Assembly (NCBI GenBank): GCA_963513935.1
Contig: OY740765.1
Span: forward strand, 146,013,618 to 146,077,617
DNA from: Aphrophora alni
Taxonomy: Eukaryota; Arthropoda; Insecta; Hemiptera; Aphrophoridae
Reading direction: 5' to 3'
DNA: 64,000 bases
Below the pieces are notes generated by a model, which saw only the letters and a program-made list of their open reading frames with translations, did no database searches and had not been told where the DNA came from. Each line of letters starts with the position of its first letter. Positions within the stretch are counted from its first letter, which is position 1. Shown here piece by piece: positions 34,731 through 47,282 of this stretch. The position numbers and the translations under genes were made by a program.

Positions 34731-37700
34731 TACTAGCCCAGCATCAACAAATGTGCCTACTAGGGAAACGGAGATTGATAATTTTTGATGACCCTGGTAC
34801 CTATACAAATGAAAACAAAAATGAACGAGAAATGCAGGAGACAAAACTTAAAAGTTTAAATTTACTACAAAATAAGTTAGTTATCAAAATTATTAATATT
34901 AGTAATAACGAAATTGGTAAATGTTATTTTTAACTTTTGAAAACAAGTTTGTGAAAGAATAAATTCATTTTCAAAACAAATTATGAGCTTTATTCCGCAA
35001 TTTTCCAGTTTGATGAAAAGTATCGATCATAACTCGTCCCAAAAGTGTTTTTCCGTTGCATGACTAAATTATCCCCGTGTTCGACTTCGCCTCCATGTAA
35101 CTTTTGTCACGCACCGGCAGAAAGCCACTTTCGGTACTAGTTGTGAAATATCCTATCTCAGTAAACATTGAACATATAAAATATACAGCTATGCGTACTT
35201 TTATTGCTCTACGATTTTTTACCCTGAGAAAAACTGTTAAATATTTTTAGGTCTTAGATCTGATTTTAGCCGCTTAGAATCAGAGTTTTTAAAACTGTTT
35301 TTTAGTGATTATTGAACATATGAGAGAGTAGTTAAATGCACTTAACGTGAGGCTAAGTATCTTGTAGTAGTCAAGACAAACGAGGCCGACTAATAATCGA
35401 AGGTTGCACTACATTCTCCAAGCATGTTTATTGAGACCTTCTCGAACACAAATATTGTAACATATTATTGATGGAAAATCATTCACTGATATGTGATTTT
35501 TTTCAGTCATTTAGATTATCACCCTTACTGGCGATTGGTTATATTAAACGTCATCAACAGTTATCAGTGATCATTTTTCGCTTAAGCTGAGAAGTAATTG
35601 TTGTTATGACTAGTTTCAGTTCTTCCCAGTTTATCTAATAGTGATTTTGGTGATTTAAATTCACTGATTTATTTAGCAGTTGTTGTGAATTATATGTTAT
35701 TGTGATTCTCAACTATTTCTGTAAACAACCGTCTCAGTTTTTGTGACGCTAGTTCTTATATTTACTGTAGATTCAATTTTTTTATATTAGTAAGTTTTGA
35801 AGAAAAAATATCATCACGTAGTAAAAGCGCGCGCGTGTGTTTTACACTCTCTTGGGGTTGAAATTTTAATCCGATTTTGATGAAATTTAGTTTGTAGACT
35901 CGTTTTTACAAACATTGAACACGCTCGTTAATCAAAAACATCTGTAAATAAATTTATAAATTTCAAAAAAAACTGGTCTTGTGGACATTATTTTGCCTAT
36001 ACGTCGTACAACTTTCTACATCAACTAATTTTATCCAGTTTTAAAACTTGCATCTAGTACAAATTTAAAACACACAACCATTACGACAGAGTTTAAGGAA
36101 GGTATTATTAATATCAAATTTGTTAAAAACCTAACTTTAAAATAAAAAATAAGGTGGCATCCAATGTGTATCTAGACCTACATGTAAACAAGATTTGATC
36201 AAAATCGTTTGAGTGAAATTTGGAAAAATCAGAGTTATAGTTTCATTGTTTATACTTCCAAATTTTGGGTCTAAAAAAATAATACTTTCAAATTTGATCA
36301 AAATACACAAAAAATAATTCAATAAAAGTTTATAATTCTGCTCATCTATAGCAGAGGTTTGATAATAGCCATTATTGAAAAAAACACACAATTTAATAAA
36401 ATCAAGATTCCCTGAAACGGAAATTATTTGCAAAAAAACTTAAAGTCGATTTTTTGTGTTGTCTGTTTATTTATTTTTAGTTTGGTTTGGATTTTTTTCC
36501 TAGAATGATTTCTACACATATTTAAGAAAGGCAGATAATTTTGTTTTCAAAACATTTTTTTGATTTTAAATAGATTCCTTCTTTTTAATTTGTTTAAATT
36601 TAATTGAATCTATAAACTTGAATCATATTGAAAATTTTACTGTACCATTTATATACTATATACACTATACCATCTAGTGAACTAATCAAAAATCGATATC
36701 TCAAATTTTGGTGTATTTGTTTTAAAATCTCCTGAGCTAAAAAATTGCTGGTTTTGCAATACCTTCTTATAGTCTATGCACAAACAATCGACAATAGACG
36801 CACAAAAAATCGATGTTGATGTATGTGACAAATAAAGTGACATTAGGGATAAAATATATCTTCAAAGATTTCGAAATCGTGGGTTAAAAATTATAATTTT
36901 TCGCATTATTGACGGTTGCGATTTTTAGCACACAGTGATTTGATTAAACCTTTTTAAGTTAAAAAAATAAGATATCTCGAAAACTATTACTATCGAAATT
37001 TAGTAGGACATTATGAAGGTTTTGGCATAAACCAAACAACCGTCAATAGTTTCTTCGTTAATCGACAAAGAAAAAAGGATTCGCTAATAAATTGACGAAC
37101 TGCTAAACCGATTGTGATAAATAAAAAATTCTAAATATTGGTGCCAAGAGAAGTAAGCTGCTGTCAAATTTTTGAGTTATTGAAAAAACCCTACGTTTCA
37201 ACTGTGTAAGATATGGTTCAGATTACAGACGAAGTACCAAAATAAATAATAATAAATTAATTAATAATTTCTAAAAATATACAAGTATAATTCCCTCACC
37301 ATCATAATACTTTCATACTATTAAAGGTATACCAACGTATATTTAGTGAAATTAGAGTGTATACCCCAAAATACTTTCAAAATAATATTAACAACTCATT
37401 GCTATTATTTTAATATAAAGGAATTTAACATACTCCGGATTCTTCTGCATATCAATAAATAAAACCGAGTTACTCATAAGAATTTCAAAACGAAAACCAT
37501 TAATTAAATCACGAGAGTTATCACCAACAATTACTTGGTTTTAAAATGCTACAAATCATTCGGTAAATAACAAACGATCTTTGTAATTGCTTGGCAAAAT
37601 ATTAACGGCAAAATCATTAAAAGAAATTCTTAAGAAATTTATGACCTTTTAGCGTACAGGAAATAATCCTGTAAAAAAAACAGATGTAGTAATTAAAGAT

Positions 37701-38530
37701 AATTTATAGATTGACAAATTATGATTAACAATATAGGGAATGAAATTTATACATTAGTAAATGAAAAAAGGAACAGGATTTAAAAACCAGTTCTGCATTC
37801 ATTTGACTGATTTTATCATTCTTAGCATTTTACACGCATTAAACAATTAGAAATAATCATAACTACTTGTTTATCCAATCGTGTTGAATCATTAACAAAC
37901 GTAAAATGCATTTAATTATTTCCATAAAGCGGTGAACTTCTTTTCTAACCACGCGTTAAAATCACCGAGATTTTTACATCGTTTTCACTAATGAGGTTTA
38001 AGCCAGCCATTTGGAACGCTGACCTCCATACAGACCTTGTTGGTAATTAGATAGTTGCAAACCGGTAATGCTATTATACGTGTCTGCAGCAGATGTGTTT
38101 TAACAATTCTAGCTTTTATTTAAATGTAAAATCCACTACTTTCTCATATTAATTCACAAAACCAATTCCTAAGCAATATAAAGTATTATTTATTCATTTT
38201 ACCAAGTGTTGAACAAATACAATTCTTATGACAAGTGTCAACTTCAAAAAAAATCTATAATCTACAACACTACAAAAGTATTCCAATCTTCATTTCTTTA
38301 ACGATAAGCTCACAAACACAATATAGAGGATTATAAACTTAATTTAATGTAATAAAACAAAGAAAATAATAAACATGGTACAATAAATCAAAATAAGAAG
38401 CTTGATAAAAACATAAAATAAAATACACTTATGTTTCATGCATAAGTGATAGAACAGGAATGAATAAAATCGAAACAAGAGGCTTAAAGTCGAATCGTTG
38501 AGAAGAAAACGTCTGGAATGGTTTAGGCAC
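34731..38530. other. Unannotated AT-rich DNA
   Basis: Apart from Rep-D copy 3 (35160-35335), there is only short open frames with no recognisable domain, for example 34751-34933 and 36137-36433 (-). The segment 36160-36450 (GATCAAAATCGTTTGAGTG and similar) reads like a decayed dispersed repeat. Confidence 0.45.
35160..35335 (-). repeat. Rep-D copy 3
   Basis: It contains TATTGCTCTACG, TTACCCTGAGAAAAACTG, TTTTTAGGTCTTAGATCTGA and ATTGAACATATGAGAG. It is more diverged than the other two. Confidence 0.5.
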
Positions 38531-38752
38531 ATAAGTACGGGTGTGGCAATCCCGAGGGATCCTAGCTGGATCTACACCTTCTTTCATGTAGTCTTGGGTT
38601 AGAACCTACTCTTCCATCTTTCCTATTAAATCTCTCTTGACAAACTCGTGTTCTCTTCCGACCCTAACGGTATTCAAGAACTAGAAGTGGTTATATTATG
38701 TTCTTTTTTATTTATAAGAGATGACCAAGATGTGTTTCGCCTTTAAACAACA
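38531..38752 (+). repeat. Rep-A copy 15 (best reference copy)
   Basis: It is close to the consensus across its 5' part: AGTACGGGTGTGGCAATCCC, GAGGGATCCTAGCTGG, ATGTAGTCTTGGGTTAGAAC, CTCTCTTGACAAACTC and CTTCCGACCCTAACGG. It ends GTGTTTCGCCTTTAAACAAC. LINE-derived tandem units follow about 40 bp downstream. Confidence 0.88.
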
Positions 38753-38789
38753 AGGGGAAAATGGAAATGTATCAAATTATAATGCCTAA

Positions 38790-39300
38790 AAAGCAATTAA
38801 AACGGAAGAAGACCTATTGGTAAGGCTAGCATCAAGATGGAAAGTTCAACTTAAGGATATGCACATTATATACGCAAACTGGACAATGTTGGAGGAGAAG
38901 AAACAGGTGTGACGAAATCGTCTGGAATGGGACAAGAGGGGTTGTGCCAAGAGCACTAAAAGGGAAGAAGAGTTATTGGGAAGACTACCAACAATGTGGA
39001 AAGTTCAACTTAAGGATATGCTGTCTCAAAACGCTTACTGGGCACTTTGGAGGAGAAGAAGCAGGTGTGAAAAAAATCGTCTGTAACAAAAGCACAAAAA
39101 AGGAAGAAGACCTATTAGGGAGGCTAACAACAAGGTGGAAGGTTCAATTTAAAGATATGCTGGTTAAAAACATAAACTGGACTCTGTTGGAGGAGAAACT
39201 GATGTGCAGATCGTCGGGAAGAAAGAGGATGAGACAAGATGGGAAACTTCAAAACATGATGGAAACAAATCATATTGGACACCTTCTTCACACAAATCGG
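38790..39300 (+). repeat. Three tandem units from a LINE ORF C-terminus
   Basis: Units start at about 38804, 38963 and 39102 with GGAAGAAG(A/G)(C/G)... and carry AGTTCAACTTAAGGATATG. The frame LLGRLTTRWKVQFKDMLVKN plus INWTLLEE resembles the GRPxxRWxD...NWxxxAQ tail of LINE-encoded proteins. The long open frame at 38944-39303 spans units 2 and 3 and is a chance read-through of this tandem block, not a host gene. Confidence 0.6.
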
Positions 39301-40796
39301 TAGCTATCGACTAAATACGGTAATCGATTATACTAAATGGCCGCCATTTTAAAATAAGTAAAAGAACGTCTCTATTTTTATTATACTGATTAAAAGTTAC
39401 ATAAAATAAACGCCCTCGTTATTCATCACCAAACCAAATAAAAATTAACCGTTAATCAAAATGTAAAATTTTAATATTGACCATGTCTTTAAAAAAAAAA
39501 TTAATTAAGTTATATACTGTCAAAAATAATTTCGCGTATATAAATATATTTTATATTTTAGTATAAATGCGTCCTAACAGTGAATCTAATTTCATGACAA
39601 GAAGGAGAGTTCGTTTTTGCTTATTGCCAATTTTGTTCTTTGCGATTTTGCACACAGGGTTTCAAATTTTACAAAAGTGTGAACGAAATCATCAGAGCAG
39701 ATATTGAGAAATTACTGTACTTATTTTATAACAGCCCTACGGCCGATATTTTTTAACTGAATTTTCCCGATAATAACTGAACTTGCATTTTTGGAGAAAT
39801 TGCAACTAATACGTTTGATTTAAGCCCTTATATACTAAAATTTAAAAAAATGATCATAATCGATCAATCTGAATTTTAATAAACCAATATTTTGTGATTT
39901 CAATTAATTATTTATTTTACTGCAGTTACTCACAAATTTTTAGTTAGCAAAAAAAAGAAATATAATGTCCCAAGATTTAACAAAATTGGTTAAATACCAC
40001 AGACAAATACCATTCCATAACCACTTTTTTTTTTACTCGGAGGATATCAAAACTGTTATTTTTGCGCAAAATTTACAATTTTTTGACCCATCACATAATA
40101 CATACTCATTAGTACATAAAAACGAAAAATTTAAAGTGTGATTAGCAAATTTTGACACAATATCACATACGTTTACAAAGTTACCAATTTCTCCATTGTT
40201 TTAATAAAAACAAAAAACAAACCGAAAAGGAAACCTTTTGAATGTTGGATATTTGTTCCTTATTTTTTAATATATAACCATTTTTCGGGCATATGTTTTT
40301 AGTCACCCTGTATACAACTGTTTTGATCAATATCACTCACCGATAACTTTGTAATGTATTATTACCGACTCCAACACGTTCTAATTATCGACAACCTGTT
40401 ATTATCGTATAAATATCTTTGCCTATAATCACACAGCTGATCTATTTGGTTGCTGACACATCCTAACAATCCATTCAATAGATTGGAATATATTAAAACG
40501 TTGTTTACTGTGAATAATTTGTGTAGAATTTAAGTTTCATTTATATTAAAATATTAATTTTGAGGATCACACATATTGCAAAAGCTTTCCCATTCACTTG
40601 TACACAAAACCAAATCAAGGTCAAATTGTATATATAAAAAGGGACTAGGAGGTGAAACCTCCGATAAGTCAGGTCGGAATATACTTAAAAGTATAGGGAC
40701 TTATATACTTAGTATATATACTTAAAGTCAGGTAGGGACTTTTCAGTTTGTTTTCTTATCTTAACTCAAAAAATAAAATTTCTCTAATGAGTTCCA
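39301..40796. other. Unannotated AT-rich DNA
   Basis: No coding signal. The stretch 40690-40740 contains overlapping AAGTATA/TATACTT palindromes. Confidence 0.45.
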
Positions 40797-40880
40797 ATGA
40801 GTCTTTATTTTATGTACTTTTGTTCTTTTTTTTTTATAAGACGATAACTGAAACGTTTTTCTCCTTTAAACAAAAAAAAA
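40797..40880 (+). repeat. Rep-A copy 16 (3' end only)
   Basis: It contains GAGTCTTTATTTTATG, TTTTATAAGACGATAACTG and TCTCCTTTAAACAAAA. This is another 5'-truncated, tail-anchored copy. Confidence 0.65.
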
Positions 40881-41989
40881 CAGCCGTATTGGATATTATC
40901 TCTGCAAAAAGTTCGTATGTTATCAGTCTGAATGTTAAAATGATTCCTGGAATCCATACTGAATAGTCGAATATTTCAAAATTAGCTAAACACGTTTTGA
41001 TGAAACTTAAATGATTATGACCAGATCAATATTTCAAACCACACACAAATTTAAATTACCGTTCATTAATAAATTTTAAAATACCAAATATAATACTGAT
41101 AACAGTTTTTTACAGAATTATTTTCGAACGTTTATTTTGTTTTAAAATGGTTCGGCACATTAGTTTAGGTCAGCAGTCGATCGCAAGCTACCAGTTAAAT
41201 CAGAGAGGTATTTTCAGATTCCAGCATAGACTTTCATATTTTTGTCATACTGGTTATTCAGTTACTGAACGAATTCAACGATCACTAATTAAAGTCATAA
41301 ATTTTCACGTTTCACTAAAATTTGATAGAAATAGGTTGATTTTGAGATATTTATCCTTTAAGATTGACATACATTTTTAGCATATTTTTTTTTTTTTTAT
41401 AAATTTAATTCTATTCAGCCTACTGTGGATTACGACAACATAATTTTTTCTTCTGGCAGAACTCCGTCATTCACAGAGTTCGTGTCTGCCTTTTCCTGTT
41501 TCGGTGTTTCATTTTGTTTTAAATTTGATTTATTGTTATTAAAAAATATATGTTGTGTGCGAGAAAATTCCAGCGAAAACCAACCTCGTTGATAAAATTT
41601 TTCTTTCGATTTACAATTTTTTTAATTTTGTTAATTTTTCACGAAATATAATTCTTTCCAAAATAAAAATAAAACGCAATTGTTTAAAATTTATCGACTA
41701 GGAAATCACGCAGCATTAAATTTTAAACACATTATTACAAACAATTTCTATTGAATGATCGTGTTTATACACGTTCTGTTAATGGTATTTACTGAGTTCC
41801 GTGAAGATAATGCGGCACGATCAATTCATTGTAACCAGTTAAAGTTAAAAACCGGGGAAAAGTTGATCTCACGGAAAACAGCGGTTAGACCGTTGCTCAG
41901 GTTTCAATTTACACCATCCAGAGATTCGTAATTGGTACAGAACTGGGCCTCCTCGTCACGTTTCTAGCTTTCTTCGTAGACCTTAATTA
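40881..41989. other. Unannotated DNA
   Basis: The 77-codon open frame at 41147-41380 shows no domain that can be named. Nothing else was recognised. Confidence 0.45.
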
Positions 41990-42100
41990 TAGACCAACAA
42001 TACACCACGAGTTCTCAAATTTACCGATATTTACTAGTGTTTCTTCTTTCGTTCTCACGAAGGTTTCCTATATTACACCGGTAGTTCTAGAAATTTAAGG
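41990..42100 (+). repeat. Left fragment of decayed ~75-bp minisatellite
   Basis: CACCACGAGTTCTCAAATTT, ACCGATATTTAC, GTGTTTCTTC and CACGAAGGTTTCC match the unit seen at 43240-44115. The two parts are separated by Rep-C copy 5 and a poly(A) run. Confidence 0.6.
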
Positions 42101-42281
42101 GTGCATATTATCATGGGAATGAAACAGCGGATATGTTTAAAGATGTAAAAAAAAAAACACTTTTAAATCTTACTAGTGTCAATTATACTTTTAATTTATG
42201 AAACGGAAAATTGAGAAGAAAACTAATTTTTTTTTTAATTCAGAAAAATAAAAAACCAATTTGAATTGCCACATCATGCTT

Positions 42282-42985
42282 ACCCAGCCTCATCATACAA
42301 ATCCCTTAATGTAATGTCCAAAAGTTGGTTTCTTGGGCCTTATAGGAAATGTTACATTCTATTGGTAGATCAAGAGGTAGAGTAAGTTTGTTTAAAACAC
42401 AGGAAGCTTCGTAACATCACTATTTTCTTGACGGCGGATAGGTTACCCTACGCTCGTGTCAGTGCCTTGGCAGTGGCGGGTCTCGAAACTGCCATAAGTG
42501 ACGGAGCCCCCACTCGCTACGCTCTTGTCGATAAATCGGTCCTGCTGGATCTTGTAACTATAGGAATATCACCTTTTCTTAGTAGGACAAGGTTAGAAAT
42601 TAAATTTGTGTCAACAAATTCAAAATTTTTTATCGTCGTAGAGATTTGGGGTTGGTACGAATGTAGAATTGGCAATTGTCTAAATAATTTAGTGTGTTAT
42701 ACATTGAATAACACAGGAGATATGAACAAAAATAATGTTTAAATTGGTGGCTATTTTGACATTTTCAATTTTTTTTTTTACTTTTAAATAACATTCTATA
42801 AAATTATACTACAATCCTCTAATTAAATTTCCATATTCCTATATTAATATGTGTGGCCATTAAAGTGCTTATGTTAAGACGACAACCCCAACAAAGACGA
42901 ACGGACAGGAGTAAAAAATTATTACTTTGGCTTTCCTGAGGCCATGAAAAGTGAAGATCATTCAAAAAATGGAGGTTGAATTTTT
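42282..42985 (-). repeat. Rep-C copy 5 (near full length)
   Basis: It contains TTACCCAGCCTCATCATAC, AGAAACCAAC in reverse, GATCAAGAGGTAGAG, GTTTGTTTAAAACACAGG, GATCTTGTAACTATAGGAA, TTGGGGTTGGTACGAATG, CGACAACCCCAACAAAGACG and GTGAAGATCATTC. The open frame at 42428-42742 lies inside it and shows nothing recognisable. It interrupts the ~75-bp minisatellite. Confidence 0.85.
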
Positions 42986-43078
42986 TGCGATTACTTCGTA
43001 TACTTAATTAGACTACAACATTTGGCACTTTTTAACTATTTACAGATTAAAGTAAGAGTAAAATTTTAATTTCTTTAC

Positions 43079-43084
<6 letters not shown>

Positions 43085-43129
<45 letters not shown>
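43085..43129 (+). repeat. Poly(A) run of 45
   Basis: An uninterrupted homopolymer within the insertion block that splits the ~75-bp minisatellite. It is probably a retroposon tail. Confidence 0.95.
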
Positions 43130-43131
<2 letters not shown>

Positions 43132-43239
43132 ATAAATTGTAGAGGGCTGGATAGATCAGTTTAGTTCTGGTACGTTTCCACTTTGTTTTTACAAAACTTT
43201 AAGATAAACAAAAAATTAAAATATATCCAGATATTTAAA

Positions 43240-44115
43240 GGCAACCTGTTTTTTTCACTAAGGTTGCCAACTAATAAACCAAGGGTTTTAAAATTTACAG
43301 ATATTTATCAGTGTTCACGTATTTTTCTAAGTTTTCAAGGGTTTCACTCAGCACAAGTGGGGTTTTAAAATTTACATACATTTAGCGATATTTTTTAGAG
43401 TTTCCACTCATTCTTAACTGATATTTCCTCGATACATCAGAAGTTTTAAAAATTACAGATTTTTTCCACAAAAATTTTCTCAGTTTTCATGACGTTTCCT
43501 CGATTCGTCAGAAATTCTGAAATTGATCGATATTTTCTAGTTTCCTGTCAGTTTTGACGATGATTTACTCTGTACACCAATAGTTTTTTTAATTTATTAA
43601 TATTTTCCAGTATTTACACTTAGTTTTACGTAGGTTTACTGGAGACAAAAAGAGTTCTAAAATTGTTTAATATTTAAGACTGTCCCTCTTGCTTTCGATA
43701 TATTACAAGTTCTAAAATATATCGATATTTAAGTGTGTTCCTTTACATTCTCACTGCGATTTCATCGATACACCAGGAGTTCCTAAATTTACAGATACGT
43801 AAATAGTCTTGCCTCTTTAGTTTAACTGAGTCTTTCTTGGTAAAAAAAAGGAGTTCTAAAAAAGGAGTTATCGAGATTTTCCCATCGATTTCTCTCAGCT
43901 TTCATGAAGATTTTCTCTATACACCGGTATTTCTAAACTTTACTGATATTTAAAAATGTTTCCCCTTTGATTTACCCGTTGATTTTTTTTTTATAATTCC
44001 CCAGTTTTTCTAAAACTTACCGATATTTAAAAGGGTTTTCTCTCCATTTCACCCAAGTTACACGACAATACACGATGTCTTCTCAAATTAACAGACAATT
44101 AAGAGTGTTTCCCAC
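43240..44115 (+). repeat. Decayed ~75-bp minisatellite, main part
   Basis: Around a dozen diverged units follow the order: ACACCAG(G/T)AGTTCTAAAA, TTTAC(C/A)GATATTTA, GTGTTTCC(T/C)CT, AGTTTTCATGA(A/C)G, TTTCCTCGATAC. Clear units occur near 43275, 43345, 43440, 43510, 43585, 43650, 43780, 43920 and 44000. It is old: units differ at many positions. Confidence 0.7.
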
Positions 44116-44611
44116 AACGAGATATTTTAACGCCAAGATAAAATAGGAATGAAGTTGAATTTTCAAAGCGATTCATAATAAAGGGTTTTGTTGTTACACA
44201 GATAGGCTATATTGCTTTCTGTGATATGGGAAGCAATTACTATTCGGTTTTATCATAAGATATAGAAGTCTGTTGATTAATTATCGCATGGTCTGGAGCA
44301 AGTTCTAAAGAAGAATTATTCTGACCTAGTTGTCAGACCGCAACCACAATTCAATATTAGTTGCAAATTGAAAACGGGACTTCATAGTGGCCTGGCGCAT
44401 TTTTGTGGTTGAAATCTAGCAAGACCGGAGCAAAGTGTTTTTATCAACGTTTGTCTTCGATTGGTTGCCTTAAATTTTCATGCCGATTTGATTTTTGTTT
44501 TATAACAACTCTGGTGTTTTTCCTTTCTCTATTTCTTTTAAGAGAATTTCTTTAAATTTCATCGAATTTCTTTTGCTTTTTTTTGTATATTGAATGCTGA
44601 CCTCAACTTTT

Positions 44612-44612
<1 letters not shown>
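44116..44612. other. Unannotated DNA
   Basis: Nothing recognised. Confidence 0.45.

Positions 44613-44668
<56 letters not shown>
44613..44668. repeat. (CA)n(TA)n microsatellite
   Basis: (AC)4 runs into about 24 AT dinucleotides. Confidence 0.95.
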
Positions 44669-44669
<1 letters not shown>

Positions 44670-44782
44670 TCAGTTAAAAAAATCCTCATTTATTTTAGTT
44701 GAAAAGAAGGTTAAAGAATATTCGTTTAGACAACAGAAACAAGATTAAATATATGGTAGGTACACGAGTGTTTGTGTATATT

Positions 44783-45052
44783 TTTTCTTGTTGTTTAAAG
44801 AGGAACAACCTCTCGGTCATCATCATCTTATCAAAAAGAAGAAGAAATAACATAAAATAAAAACCCTTAGCCTTGGAATAAACTAATAACTTCAGTATTT
44901 GAAGAGAACAAGAGTTGGTCAAGAGAGACCTGATAGAAAATACGAAAGAGAGGGATCTAACCTAAGCCGACATGAAAAATGTATAGATCCTGCTAGGTTT
45001 ACCTCGGAGTTTCCACCCCTGTACTCACTAAAAGTGAGCCCCTGAGGGTAGA
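44783..45052 (-). repeat. Rep-A copy 17 (full length)
   Basis: It is full length at about 270 bp: TTCTTGTTGTTTAAAGAGG, ACCTCTCGGTCATCATC, CCCTTAGCCTTGG, GAACAAGAGTTGGTCAAGAG, GAAAGAGAGGGATCTAACC, and ACTCACTAAAAGTGAGCCCC, where ACTCAC/GTGAGC forms a small hairpin. A LINE C-terminal fragment follows directly. Confidence 0.9.
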
Positions 45053-45189
45053 TACAGAAATAAAAGCATGATTAACAGCATCCATAGCATGTTACTTTTA
45101 ATTTCCAAAGCTATAAGATCAAAGTTAGTCTAAAACAACAATAGCAACTTTTTGTAAAATAGTAATACACACTTATGTAGCAGAGATAG

Positions 45190-45450
45190 ACACCAACACT
45201 GGATGAACTGTAAACTTGGGAAAGAAAGTTATATGGTGAAAATATTTGTGCCTTTGATAACGGTGTATGTTGAATACAAAAAACAGCAAGAGAAATTGTA
45301 TGACAAGCCTAGGCCGATCAAAACTGTCAGTGAAATACGACGAAGTTGGCTAGGCTATGTAGGGAGAATAGAAAAAAGAAATACTGCACTGTGGTGGAAG
45401 ATCAGGAGCTAGGAAAAAGTTGGAAAATCCTGGAAGAGATAGCTGGGGAA
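45190..45450 (+). pseudogene. LINE ORF C-terminal fragment 1
   Basis: The frame reads KIFVPLITVYVEYKKQQEKL, then KTVSEIRRSWLGYVGRIEKR and ALWWKI. This resembles the KIFxPxxD...RRLRWLGHVxRM...P tail typical of LINE-encoded proteins. It is followed, after a stop, by EKVGKSWKR (a GRPxxRW equivalent). It begins straight after Rep-A copy 17. Confidence 0.65.
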
Positions 45451-45463
45451 CGTGAAGGATTTG

Positions 45464-45672
45464 TTTTATCTTGGTGTTTAAAGGCAAAAAACATCTCGGT
45501 CATCATCGCTTTATAAAAAAGGAATAATAGAACATACTATAAATACCACATAACCTCGAATCTAAAAGCTTCAGTGTTGGTAGAAAACAAAAGGTGGACA
45601 AGAGTGACCTGATAGAAAAGATGAAAGATATATCTTACAAAAAGCTACATAACAAAAGTGAGCCCCTAAGGA
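45464..45672 (-). repeat. Rep-A copy 18
   Basis: It contains TTGGTGTTTAAAGGC, ACATCTCGGTCATCATCGC, GACAAGAGTGACCTGATAG and AAGTGAGCCCCTAAGG. It lies between two LINE C-terminal fragments, giving an alternating Rep-A/LINE/Rep-A/LINE order over 44783-46035. Confidence 0.85.
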
Positions 45673-45684
45673 CAATAAAACTAA

Positions 45685-46035
45685 ACGATCTTGAAGAAAA
45701 TATTTAGGCCTGCCTTCGATAACACTGTATGAAGAATACAAACAGTGATAGGAGTTGAATGGGCAACCTGCGTTGAGTACAACCGTCAGAGGTATATAAC
45801 TAAGCTATCTAGGTCATGTAGGGAGGAAGGAAGAAGGAAACACTTAGATATATGGTAGCGGATAAAGAGGTTGAAGATTCTGGAAGAGATAACCCGAGGT
45901 GGAGGAACACCTACGAGAGGTGATCGACAAAAATAATGGAGAAGAGTCGCCCATTAAAAAGGAATGGAAAAGATCACCCACGGTTGTAGAGCAAGAGGAA
46001 AGGAACAAGCCCTCGCTTAGTATCGTTTAGTCAGA
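45685..46035 (+). pseudogene. LINE ORF C-terminal fragment 2
   Basis: KIFRPAFDNTV, then in another frame YELNGQPALSTTVRGI and LSYLGHVGRKEEGNT: the same segment as 45190-45450 but differently mutated, and again directly after a Rep-A copy (18). It is therefore either a duplicated Rep-A+LINE block or a linked mobile unit. Confidence 0.65.
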
Positions 46036-47282
46036 ACTATTGCCACCCTCTTCAGTATATGGAAACTAAATTAAATGTTACATTTTAAAGTTTTACAATA
46101 TTTATAATATTACTACTTGTTACAGTGAGTTTCTTACAGGCAAATATTTCATTTTTTTAAACAACAAATAAGTAAATATTGACTGTCATGACAAGACAAC
46201 AAACAATCACGACACAATGATTCCAAAATAAACACAGGTGACACTGGGACTCTGTGATAATGAGTCGAGTAAACTTCTTTGTACTTCTGAGAAACCGATT
46301 TCTCGAACCTTGGCTCAGTAACTGTGAAGAAGCAACGCAAAGAATACAGTTTTAGAACCCCTTTACTTTTCCACATGTACTGAGTTATGTGGTGGGTCAT
46401 AAAATCGTGAATGTTTTTTTTAAGGTCCCCTGAACTCAAAAATTAGTTTTTTTGAATGTCGTCTCTCTGTTCTTCAACCAAAACGAGTGGCCCTATTTTG
46501 ATCAAATTTGATGCGTTGTAGAATATATTTCGAGAATTTTATCTATTTGTTTGATATCTAATACGGCGTTAGCTTTCTTAAGACCAAACTAAAAATTTCG
46601 ATTTTATCGCATAACTTAAAATCATCTCAAATGGTTTCGATCAAATCTTATTAAAATGTAGTATAAAAACCCACACAGAATGGTCCTAATCTCCCTAAAA
46701 CATGGTATTTCCAGTAAATAAAAATGGTTTAATGAGCTGCTATACAAGATAAAATTGATAACATTTTTGGTGAAATATCAATATTACAAACCCAAAATAG
46801 TTCAAAAAATTTACCTTCAGAAATGGTTAGTAAAAATCATTATCGTTGTCATTAACAAATGTGATTAAAGTTTTAGATGAATTTATGGGACAAGAAATAA
46901 ATGCAAGCTTGATCTGTATTTATATATGTCAATATTTTTTTCCAAAGTATTTAAACTAATTTATCTTCTGTGCATAGTTAGAAATATTATTTTACGTTAC
47001 TATTCGGTTTTGTCATTAGTGTGTTTAGGAGATAATACAATTGAAAATTAATACATCATTTTATCGCTTATTTATTGTGTTGAGTGTAAAATTCCAGGAT
47101 GAAAAGGATCCTTGGAGATGTAAATTGATCTAATAGTAGGGATTTTATCTATAAATATCCTACATTTAATATAAAACAAAAAGTGAGCAAAATAAAAAAA
47201 ATTGTGGCACACTGCTAACAAATATTGAAAAAAATTCTACAAAATTTAGCATCGATATCTCAATCCCTTTTGGAGGTATATC
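46036..47282. other. Unannotated AT-rich DNA
   Basis: The 96-codon minus-strand frame at 46149-46439 has no recognisable domain. The segment 46480-46700 (GTGGCCCTATTTTGATC, GTTTCGATCAAATC) resembles a decayed repeat. Confidence 0.45.

Noticed and set aside
46149..46439. 96-codon minus-strand frame
   Set aside because: No domain, start context or flanking exon signals; probably chance.
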